Position numbers and translations under genes: made by a program. The notes beneath the pieces were generated by a model. That model was given only the letters and a program-made list of their open reading frames with translations, ran no database searches and had not been told where the DNA came from. From positions 1 to 5,236 of the forward strand of contig JAIPKF010000122.1 in NCBI GenBank assembly GCA_021733705.1: 5,236 nucleotides of DNA. The letters are read 5' to 3'. Source of the stretch: Chthoniobacterales bacterium. GTDB lineage: Bacteria > Verrucomicrobiota > Verrucomicrobiia > Chthoniobacterales > UBA6821. Shown one piece after another: positions 1-5,236 of the stretch. Position 1 is the stretch's first letter; every line of letters starts with the position of its first letter.

Positions 1-143
1 GAAGGCTGATGGGGTAAGGCAGACGAGCATTTTGATGCCGGGCTGTATGTGTACATACTGTCCAAATCAAAATGTGAGTCTAACGCAGCATCCATCTGGC
101 TTCCCGGCCTCCGCAGTAGATTAGTGTGAAATATGCGGGTTAA
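1..143 (+). repeat. Repeat unit 1, left partner of the inverted repeat, cut by the window edge
   Basis: This stretch matches the reverse complement of 5063-5205 at 142 of 143 positions; the only difference is C39 here against the equivalent of T there. There is no indel. The unit is itself an imperfect palindrome centred at 51.5, with tip arms GTATGT (45-50) and ACATAC (53-58), then CATTTTGAT (28-36) against ATCAAAATG (66-74), then AGAC against GTCT, GATGG against CCATC and GAAG against CTTC. The conserved outer end GTGTGAAATA lies at 124-133, followed by TGCGGGTTAA. By symmetry the missing left end should lie about 30 bases before the window. It resembles a MITE or large extragenic palindrome; I do not recognise a named family. 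No open frame of note runs through it. Confidence 0.9.
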
Positions 144-160
144 CCCGCATATTTCATACT
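123..160. repeat. 38-base palindrome at the junction of repeat units 1 and 2
   Basis: Two repeat units meet end to end here. The right end of unit 1 (GTGTGAAATATGCGGGTTAA) and the left end of unit 2 (TTAACCCGCATATTTCATAC) share the central TTAA at 140-143. Together they form a palindrome centred at 141.5. The inner 30 bases (127-156) pair perfectly, and of the 19 possible pairs only G126/T157 is not Watson-Crick. As DNA it could extrude a cruciform; as RNA it would be a very stable hairpin with almost no loop. Confidence 0.85.
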
Positions 161-404
161 GGTTCGTCATGAGGCGCCGCGAATCCTGATGCAGACACCA
201 CCGGCTGTCGGGAGACCGCGGTGGAGACTGCCTTTAGGCAGCCCTGAAAGGGCGAGACGAGCGGGAGCGAGCGAGTCAACGAAGGTGATGGATTGCGACG
301 ACGGCTGTATGTTTCATACTGCCCGAGGAAGACTTCGATCTCAACGCAGCAACCATCTGACTTCCCGGTCTTCGCAGTTAATCGGTATGAAATATTCAGT
401 CTAA
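144..404 (+). repeat. Repeat unit 2, diverged and enlarged copy
   Basis: This is a diverged copy of the same family in the same orientation as unit 1. It opens with TATTTCATACTGG (150-162), matching the outer end of unit 3, and closes with GTATGAAATA (385-394) followed by TTCAGTCTAA, a degraded form of the TGCGGGTTAA end. The right arm aligns clearly with unit 1: AACGCAGC then CCATCTG, then CTTCCCGG, then CGCAGT. The tip is GTATG-TTT-CATAC (307-319) flanked by GGC and GCC. The right arm is 81 bases from tip to end, the same as in unit 1, but the left arm is about 82 bases longer because of an insert (192-279). A short open frame beginning at 189 lies wholly inside this unit and has no coding features. 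Positions 405-432 hold a duplicated GTCACAT (408-414, 419-425) and an A-run, with no terminator seen. Confidence 0.75.
192..279 (+). repeat. GC-rich structured insert inside repeat unit 2
   Basis: This segment has no counterpart in units 1 and 3. By hand count 75 of 120 bases in 181-300 are G or C, well above the coding regions. It can form several stem-loops: CCACCG (198-203) with CGGTGG (219-224); CTGCC (228-232) with GGCAG (237-241); and GCCCT (241-245) with AGGGC (249-253). An outer GACT (226-229) could pair with AGTC (274-277) to enclose the last two in a branched fold. It is flanked by related sequences, GCGAATCCTGATG (179-191) and CGAAGGTGATG (280-290), as if a flank had been duplicated. 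It may be a nested repeat or a structured RNA. I recognise no RNA family. Confidence 0.5.
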
Positions 405-432
405 GAGGTCACATTGTTGTCACATAAAAAAA

Positions 433-1968
433 CTACAATGGAAGCATTTGGTAATTTTTGCATTCGTAAATATGAAGATGCTCTGACTGATTGCCTCGTT
501 GCAAGATCACTTCAGTTACCGGAAGAACACTAGAAAAGGCACCCGAGATTGTCTCTGGAAGATCTTCAAAGGACTCTGTGGTAATATAGAGTGCATCGTG
601 TCCAAGGAAGGGACTTATTTTTGTTTCTTCTGTATAGAGAGGATCGACCACCCCTGAAGCAATAGCATCTGCATAATGAGGCCAGAGCTGAAACTGGCTT
701 GAGAAGGAGGGAGATTCTGGCGTAAACACTGAGGGAGCTCCCTCAAGCTCAGGATAATGAATCGGAAGGAAAGCTCCTAAAAGAGAAGCAAGTTCAGGAG
801 TTTCAGCAATGATAAAAATAGTTGCAGAAGCTACATTAGGATTAGTGGCAGCATCTTTTTCCAGCGCTCGTAAACGGAGTAATTCTACAGCAACTTTTTG
901 AACACCTCCTACCCCTTGGTAGCTTGGAATCGACCAAGGAGAAGTGTTGTTAATAACGGGAGCAATTTCCAAAATCTGGAGTGCCGAAAAAATTGCTGCT
1001 ATAGAAAGTAGCACAAAACCACTTTTTGCTCTCCACTCTCTTTTAAGGAAAAAATCAACTATACTTGGAAGAAGCATCGCCCAAAGAACCAGCTGCAATC
1101 CGAATGAAGGGTTATCATGTCCTACTCCCCCCAGACAAAACAAAAACGGAACGATTAATAAAATGAAAAATGGGAGATTCTGTTTCTGCTCTTTTTTTTC
1201 AGAAGAAAAAAGCAAATGACCCATGCTAAGAAAAGAGAGTGATAGTAGGAGCAAGAATTGCCAGAACCATGGAGAAGATCGCACCATATTCCAGGAAGGA
1301 ATATTGTAGGACCAAAAAGAACCCCATGTGATCTGACCCCATTGCAACCAGTCATGATGCATATTCCACCAAATGGGACCCAACCAGCTCAGGGCCAGTA
1401 ATAACAATGAAACTGCTACTCCCAGCCAGTCACACTTATTTTTTCTTAGAAGAAGGATCGCTAAGACGACTAGTAACAAGCATCCCACCGAGTAGCTCAC
1501 TTGAGTCGTCATTCCTAAAAGCAATCCATAAAAAACCCATGATAGAAGACCTGTTTTATGATTAGTTATGAGCAACCAGCTCCACGAAAGTGTCACTATC
1601 CAAAGAGTCGTTACAACTATGGTTCCATCCATGATGAGGGCTGCTGCATTTGTCAGAGGAAGAATATTAAATGCAAGCACGCTCCAAAAAGCCACTCTCC
1701 TTCCATAAAGATGTAAGGCAAGTTTCCACAGCACAAAAGAAGCGAGCAATAAAAGGAATGGCGATAAAAGCCTGATGCTTAATAGTGATGATCCTGCAAA
1801 CCATGTACTCATCCGAATCAATGCAGGAACACCAGCCGGTCCCTCTACAAAACCCCAATCCAGACGCTGACCACAAAGCAGCAGGTATGCTTCAGTCCCA
1901 TTCAAGCAACCCGTACAAGCCAGAAAAAGCCGACCGATGGTTAAAAGGAGAAGAATAATCCAGAGCAT
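433..1968 (-). CDS. GT39/PMT_2-like integral membrane glycosyltransferase
   Basis: This 511-residue protein looks like a GT-C fold transferase of the PMT_2 (GT39/GT83) group, which moves sugars from lipid-linked donors on the outer face of the cytoplasmic membrane. About 8-10 hydrophobic segments fill residues 1-335 (for example 2-20, 65-87, 93-110, 115-135, 142-175, 182-200, 233-255, 265-282, 290-308, 316-334). A soluble C-terminal domain follows (about 340-511). Family-like landmarks are TEAY (25-28), LDWGF (36-40), MDG (113-115), the PIWWN..HDW motif (198-207) and GHDALYIT (456-463). The usual Asp before Glu26 is Thr25, and the Ser-Lys pair common in the 'SKY' motif is Gln-Val (156-157), so activity or substrate may differ. 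The start ATG is the only plausible one, with AAGGA about 12 bases upstream and an in-frame stop just before that. The gene is divergent from the ABC transporter gene. It ends 29 bases from repeat unit 2. The substrate is unknown. Confidence 0.85.
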   Translation of the reverse strand: MLWIILLLLTIGRLFLACTGCLNGTEAYLLLCGQRLDWGFVEGPAGVPALIRMSTWFAGSSLLSIRLLSPFLLLLASFVLWKLALHLYGRRVAFWSVLAFNILPLTNAAALIMDGTIVVTTLWIVTLSWSWLLITNHKTGLLSWVFYGLLLGMTTQVSYSVGCLLLVVLAILLLRKNKCDWLGVAVSLLLLALSWLGPIWWNMHHDWLQWGQITWGSFWSYNIPSWNMVRSSPWFWQFLLLLSLSFLSMGHLLFSSEKKEQKQNLPFFILLIVPFLFCLGGVGHDNPSFGLQLVLWAMLLPSIVDFFLKREWRAKSGFVLLSIAAIFSALQILEIAPVINNTSPWSIPSYQGVGGVQKVAVELLRLRALEKDAATNPNVASATIFIIAETPELASLLGAFLPIHYPELEGAPSVFTPESPSFSSQFQLWPHYADAIASGVVDPLYTEETKISPFLGHDALYITTESFEDLPETISGAFSSVLPVTEVILQRGNQSEHLHIYECKNYQMLPL

Positions 1969-2098
1969 AAATAAAGCATATCCTTACAGCTGTTCCTCAT
2001 GAGAAGCTATCATTTTTATTCACGATTTGAGATCAAAAATGAGTCACACTTGAGTTTTAGGTTTTAAAAAGGCAGAATCATTTTTTATCCGATTTTTC
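1969..2098. promoter_or_regulatory. Divergent intergenic control region
   Basis: This AT-rich, 130-base gap separates the start codons of the membrane glycosyltransferase (minus) and the ABC transporter (plus), so it must hold the promoters for both directions unless transcription comes from further away. A small inverted repeat TTTGA-GA-TCAAA lies near the middle, at about 2026-2037, and could be a regulator site, though arms of five bases are weak evidence. On the minus strand TTGATC (2031-2036) with AATGAT 16 bases on (2009-2014) is a possible but poor promoter. No riboswitch or leader peptide is recognisable. Confidence 0.5.
2050..2078 (+). promoter_or_regulatory. Candidate sigma-70-type promoter for the ABC transporter operon
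   Basis: TTGAGT (2050-2055) matches four of six -35 consensus bases, and CAGAAT (2073-2078) matches four of six -10 bases, with an ideal 17-base spacer. Transcription would begin about 10-14 bases before the ATG at 2099, giving a very short leader. That fits the lack of a Shine-Dalgarno sequence in front of this gene. Such matches arise by chance in AT-rich DNA, so the call is tentative. Confidence 0.3.
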
Positions 2099-3877
2099 AT
2101 GGCCCTCTATCTTCGTATTTTTCATTATTTTCACCAGTTTTTTTGGAAGACACTCCTCTCCATTCTTCTCATGACTGCCGGAGTGGGTCTTAATTTGTTT
2201 AAACCGTGGCCTTTTAAATATATTGTCGATGGAATTTTAGCAACAGAGGTCTCGGCAACAACGGCCTCAGCAAAAGCTTTTATGAGCACTTATTTGGGAT
2301 GGACTTCACAGGTAGGAGCTGTGGTTTTTCTCTCAACAGCACTCATTATCATCACGCTATTATCGAGCCTCGTCACCCTTGTTACCAATATGCTTCTGCT
2401 TCGTATAGGCCTTCAAGGAACATTAAAATTACGTACAGATCTCTATAGTTGCCTACAATCATTGCCGCTCAAATATCATGATGCACGCCGCAGCAGTGAT
2501 TCTTCTTACCGGGTTGCTTACGACTCACAATCGATTCAAACGATCTATAACAAAGGATTCTCAACCATCTTCAGCGCAATCCTCATGTTAGTTGTCGCCT
2601 TTATCATCATGGTGAAGATGGATTGGAAGCTGACCCTGATTTCATTAGTGGTACTTCCTCTTTTTGTAGTGAGCATGCGATATTATGCAGAGCGTATACG
2701 CAAAGAATCGACCTCGATTCAGGAGCGTGAAAGCGATCTTCTTGCAACAGCTCAAGAAGGTTTGAGCTCCATAAGAATGATTCAATCCTTTGGCAGAGAA
2801 GCCTTCGAGGTTGATCAATTTCATCATCATGCCAAGCAAAGTTTAGAAGCCAACTTTCGACTCAACATCACCTCCACCCAAAGTGCCCTTGTAGTTGGAA
2901 CACTCATGGCCTTAGGCACCTCACTTATGTATGCCGTAGGAGCCCTACAAGTCTTACATTCGACACTCTCTCTTGGGGATCTCCTTGTGTTTGCCTCCTA
3001 CCTCACGATGTTATATCAACCGATTGAACAACTCACCTACACTGCATGGGCTCTTGAAGGAGCTGCGGCAGGGGCACAACGGTGCTTTGAAGTTCTGGAT
3101 GAAAAAGAAGAAACTATCGATCTTCCGGAAGCAATCCCACTTAAACAGACCACAGGAGAAATTAGCTTCACGGATGTCTCCTTCTCCTATACTCCAGCAA
3201 AAGCTGTTTTAAAAAACATCACTTTACTCATACCTCCTGGAGAGACAGTTGCTTTCGTTGGTGGCACAGGCACTGGCAAAAGTACTCTATTGAGTCTTAT
3301 TCCACGATTTTATGACCCCTGTAGCGGTCTTGTGCGTATCGATGGACACGATCTTCGCGCCCTAAGAAAAGATTCCGTTCGTCAACAAATCGGAATGGTC
3401 TTTCAAGAAACTGTTCTTTTTTCTTCTACCATTCATGAAAATATTGCCTATGGACGCGAAGGAGCCACTGATGACGAAATCATCGAAGCAGCAAAACGAG
3501 CCAAGGCCTATGACTTCATTATGGGAATGCCTCATGGATTTGAAACGCATGTTGGAGAGCGTGGTGGACACTTGAGTGTGGGCCAACGCCAACGTATCGG
3601 CATTGCCCGTGCTTTTCTTAAAAATGCACCCCTTTTGCTTCTCGATGAACCAACTTCCGCTCTCGATCCCGAAACAGAAAAAACTATTATGGAAACAATT
3701 TTTGAATTGATGCAAGGCCGCACAACCTTAATTGTTACCCACCGTATTTCGACCGTACATCGACTCAATCATATTGTTGTTCTCAAAGAGGGTTCGATTT
3801 GCGAGCAAGGAAGCGGTGCCGAGCTATTAGCCGCAGGTGGAACCTATGCGCGTTTGTACAATGCAATGGGAAACTAA
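2099..3877 (+). CDS. MsbA-like ABC exporter, fused permease and ATPase
   Basis: The 592-residue product is a half-transporter of the type IV exporter class (MsbA/lipid and multidrug group), expected to act as a homodimer in the cytoplasmic membrane. The permease domain covers about 15-320, with membrane helices near 17-34, 73-101, 155-173, 177-195, 262-284 and 292-308. The ATPase domain covers about 350-585. Its motifs are complete: A-loop Tyr364, Walker A GGTGTGKST (388-396), Q-loop Gln436, signature LSVGQ (492-496), Walker B LLLLDEP (512-518) with catalytic Glu517, D-loop SALD (520-523) and H-loop His548. Length is normal for the family. The frame stays open upstream to a TGA near 2052, but no ATG, GTG or TTG lies in it, so ATG 2099 is the likely start despite having no Shine-Dalgarno match nearby. 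The gene is followed after seven bases by a glycosyltransferase gene, suggesting that it exports a lipid-linked or surface glycan. The substrate cannot be read from sequence; msbA itself is not claimed. Confidence 0.95.
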   Translation: MALYLRIFHYFHQFFWKTLLSILLMTAGVGLNLFKPWPFKYIVDGILATEVSATTASAKAFMSTYLGWTSQVGAVVFLSTALIIITLLSSLVTLVTNMLLLRIGLQGTLKLRTDLYSCLQSLPLKYHDARRSSDSSYRVAYDSQSIQTIYNKGFSTIFSAILMLVVAFIIMVKMDWKLTLISLVVLPLFVVSMRYYAERIRKESTSIQERESDLLATAQEGLSSIRMIQSFGREAFEVDQFHHHAKQSLEANFRLNITSTQSALVVGTLMALGTSLMYAVGALQVLHSTLSLGDLLVFASYLTMLYQPIEQLTYTAWALEGAAAGAQRCFEVLDEKEETIDLPEAIPLKQTTGEISFTDVSFSYTPAKAVLKNITLLIPPGETVAFVGGTGTGKSTLLSLIPRFYDPCSGLVRIDGHDLRALRKDSVRQQIGMVFQETVLFSSTIHENIAYGREGATDDEIIEAAKRAKAYDFIMGMPHGFETHVGERGGHLSVGQRQRIGIARAFLKNAPLLLLDEPTSALDPETEKTIMETIFELMQGRTTLIVTHRISTVHRLNHIVVLKEGSICEQGSGAELLAAGGTYARLYNAMGN

Positions 3878-3887
3878 TAACAGTATG
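3868..3887 (+). promoter_or_regulatory. Start region of the soluble glycosyltransferase gene, probable translational coupling
   Basis: The ABC gene stops with TAA at 3875-3877, directly followed by a second stop-like TAA (3878-3880). The next start, ATG at 3885, opens an AAA-rich codon run. The only purine-rich site is GGGAA (3868-3872), within the end of the upstream gene and 12 bases before the ATG, which is rather far. Ribosomes ending at 3877 would be next to the start, so coupling is likely. An in-frame ATG at 3861 would add eight residues but overlaps the upstream gene and has no binding site. Confidence 0.45.
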
Positions 3888-5066
3888 AAAAAAAAGAAAA
3901 TTATCGTCTTAGGTTTTATGGGAGGATGCCCCATTGCAGGTGTTATCTGGCAGCACCTCCACTATATCATAGGACTTCAGCGTCTGGGGCATGAGGTCTT
4001 TTACGTGGAGGATACCTCCCGCTTTCCTTACAATCCTGCAACCTTTGATATTTCTGATGATTACAGTTATGCGACTCAAACATTAACTGCATTATCCCAA
4101 GAACATGGCTTTGAAGGAAAATGGGCCTACTGTGCACGCTACCGTGATCCATTGGAAATAACTGGAATCGAGCACTCCAAGCTCTTAGAGCTTTACCGTA
4201 CATGTGATGCTGCTCTTAATATCTGTGGTTCCCATGATTTGAATGAGGATCTAAGTCTTATCCCCCATCTTCTCTACGTTGAAAGTGATCCAGGAGTAGA
4301 GCAAATTAAGATAGATCAAAAAAATCAAGCGACGATCTCTTTTCTTTCTAACCATAAACATCTTTTCACCTTTGGTGAGCATGTTGGAACGCCTTCTTTT
4401 GTAGTTCCAACACACGATTTCAAATGGCTTTCGACACGTCAACCCATTGTCACCTCCCTTTGGTGTAATACTCCCACTGCTCTACCACCAACCGAAGAAG
4501 CCTGCTACACCTCGATTTGCAATTGGTCCACCAGTGGCAAGAAAGATATTCTTTGGAATGAATCCAACTACCTCTGGAGCAAGTCGCTGGAATTTTTAAA
4601 ATTTGTCGAGGCTCCTAAAAAGTGTGGAGAAACTTTTGAACTTGCTACTGATATCAAAAAGGAAAAGGAACAGCAGCTTTTCTTAAACAACAACTGGCGA
4701 TTGGTTTTACCACATGATTTAAGCACTCATTGGAAAAGCTATCATCATTATATCTCTTCTTCGAAGGGAGAATTCACCTGTGCTAAGGACCAATATGTTC
4801 GTCTTCATACCGGATGGTTTAGCGATCGGAGTGCTTGTTATTTGGCTGCTGGCCGGCCAGTCATCACCCAAGAAACCGGATTTAGCGATTTTTATGGCAC
4901 CGGCTATGGGCTTATTGGATTTTCTAGCATGGAAGAAATTGAAGAAGCTGCACGCTCCATCCAAGCTGATTATGCAAAACATTCACAAGCTGCCCTTGAT
5001 ATTGCTCGTGAGTACTTCGAAGCAGAAAAAGTGCTTGGATCGTTGTTAGAAAGAGCGGGGGTTTAA
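3885..5066 (+). CDS. Putative soluble GT-B-type glycosyltransferase
   Basis: This 393-residue, apparently cytoplasmic protein has no membrane segment or signal peptide. The N-terminus reads like the first strand and loop of a GT-B Rossmann domain: basic MKKKKIIVLGF, glycine-rich GFMGGCP (10-16), then GLQRLGHEVFYVED (30-43), the pattern in which a transferase acts on a long-range name 'always-with-his-partner' helix. DAALNICGS (108-116) and YVESDPGVEQIK (131-142) look like later strands and loops of that domain. The C-terminal part, from about 205, carries NWSTSG (213-218) and SDRSACYLAAGRPVITQETG (313-332), like the donor-sugar binding segment of GT4 or CgeB-like proteins, although the Glu usual there is absent. 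I recall close relatives annotated only as glycosyltransferases. It forms an operon with the ABC exporter. Its last codons run into repeat unit 3, which provides the TAA. The sugar donor and acceptor are unknown, and enzymatic activity is inferred. Confidence 0.8.
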   Translation: MKKKKIIVLGFMGGCPIAGVIWQHLHYIIGLQRLGHEVFYVEDTSRFPYNPATFDISDDYSYATQTLTALSQEHGFEGKWAYCARYRDPLEITGIEHSKLLELYRTCDAALNICGSHDLNEDLSLIPHLLYVESDPGVEQIKIDQKNQATISFLSNHKHLFTFGEHVGTPSFVVPTHDFKWLSTRQPIVTSLWCNTPTALPPTEEACYTSICNWSTSGKKDILWNESNYLWSKSLEFLKFVEAPKKCGETFELATDIKKEKEQQLFLNNNWRLVLPHDLSTHWKSYHHYISSSKGEFTCAKDQYVRLHTGWFSDRSACYLAAGRPVITQETGFSDFYGTGYGLIGFSSMEEIEEAARSIQADYAKHSQAALDIAREYFEAEKVLGSLLERAGV

Positions 5067-5071
5067 CCCGC
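5055..5071 (+). terminator. Terminator-like hairpin over the glycosyltransferase stop codon
   Basis: GCGGG (5055-5059) can pair with CCCGC (5067-5071) around a seven-base loop containing the stop codon. The left arm is gene sequence and the right arm is the edge of repeat unit 3. Only a short, broken run of T follows (ATATTTC), so it is a weak intrinsic terminator at best. The long palindrome of the repeat beyond it could also stop or stabilise the transcript. Confidence 0.25.
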
Positions 5072-5236
5072 ATATTTCACACTAATCTACTGCGGAGGCC
5101 GGGAAGCCAGATGGATGCTGCGTTAGACTCACATTTTGATTTGGACAGTATGTACACATACAGCCCAGCATCAAAATGCTCGTCTGCCTTACCCCATCAG
5201 CCTTCGCAGATTCCTCGTCACGATCAGTATGAAATA
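5063..5236 (-). repeat. Repeat unit 3, right partner of the inverted repeat
   Basis: Read on the minus strand this is the same element as unit 1 and shows nearly its whole length: it runs from TATTTCATACTG (complement of 5225-5236) to GTGTGAAATA (complement of 5073-5082), then TGCGGGTTAA. Those end-motif limits give a 164-base palindrome centred at 5154.5, with tip arms at 5148-5153 and 5156-5161. The ends form imperfect terminal inverted repeats: TATTTCATACTGATC outside and TATTTCACACTAATC inside, each followed at different spacing by CTGCG-AGGC. The inner boundary TTAA (5063-5066) overlaps the stop codon of the preceding gene. The unit encodes no protein, and the window ends exactly on the outer motif, so any further terminal bases are not visible. 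Confidence 0.9.

Noticed and set aside
189..404. Open frame of 71 codons on the plus strand
   Set aside because: It lies entirely in repeat unit 2 and its structured insert, has low-complexity Arg/Ser-rich composition, no ribosome binding site, and is explained by the GC-rich repeat.
1..404. CRISPR array or tRNA/rRNA in the left gene-free region
   Set aside because: There are no regularly spaced short repeats with unique spacers, and no cloverleaf with a TTCGA-type arm in the right place; the structures are explained by palindromic repeats.
408..425. Duplicated GTCACAT as a target-site duplication
   Set aside because: The copies are four bases apart and flank no element; repeat unit 2 ends before them.
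405..440. Terminator for the membrane glycosyltransferase
   Set aside because: A run of seven T follows the TAG on the minus strand, but no stable hairpin precedes it; CATTGT/ACAATG pairing has a 16-base loop on the wrong side.
3362..3768. Minus-strand open frames within the ABC gene
   Set aside because: They oppose the strongly conserved ATPase domain and show no family features; they are reading-frame shadows.
3837..3884. Longer glycosyltransferase starting at 3837 or 3861
   Set aside because: The additional residues overlap the end of the ABC gene in another frame and do not look like a protein N-terminus; ATG 3885 begins a typical basic and hydrophobic first strand.
4780..5049. Plus-strand open frame of 89 codons inside the glycosyltransferase gene
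   Set aside because: It overlaps the conserved C-terminal segment in another frame and has no independent start signal.
1..5236. Classical insertion sequence or composite transposon
   Set aside because: No transposase, complete or broken, is found in any frame; only short non-coding repeat units flank the genes.

Overview
The window holds three protein genes of bacterial envelope or glycoconjugate type, enclosed by copies of a short palindromic repeat. Gene coding is moderately AT-rich, ribosome binding sites are poor, and MsbA-type export plus GT-C and GT-B type glycosyltransferases point to a Gram-negative-like bacterium. I cannot fix the lineage. Resemblance of the third protein to glycosyltransferases I recall from PVC-type and acidobacterial genomes is only a hint.

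Layout. Positions 1-404 contain no gene. They hold a repeat unit cut by the window edge (1-143), joined through a long perfect palindrome to a second, diverged and enlarged unit (144-404). The enlarged unit carries a GC-rich insert with several stem-loops. Positions 433-1968 (minus strand) encode a multi-pass GT39/PMT_2-like membrane glycosyltransferase that lacks the usual Asp of the first-loop Asp-Glu pair. A 130-base divergent intergenic region (1969-2098) follows. Positions 2099-3877 (plus) encode an MsbA-like ABC exporter half-transporter with all nucleotide-binding motifs. Seven bases later, 3885-5066 encodes a soluble GT-B-like putative glycosyltransferase. A third repeat unit, in the opposite orientation, occupies 5063-5236 and overlaps the end of that gene.

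The two outer units form inverted repeats: 1-143 matches the reverse complement of 5063-5205 at 142 of 143 positions. Each unit is also an imperfect palindrome about 164 bases long, symmetric about a GTATGT-GT-ACATAC tip, like a MITE or extragenic palindromic element. No transposase, integrase, tRNA, rRNA or CRISPR array is visible.

Working model (inference): the exporter and soluble transferase form a two-gene operon, divergent from the membrane transferase, and together they make or translocate a glycosylated lipid or surface polymer. The inverted repeats could let this cassette invert, move or be lost as a block.
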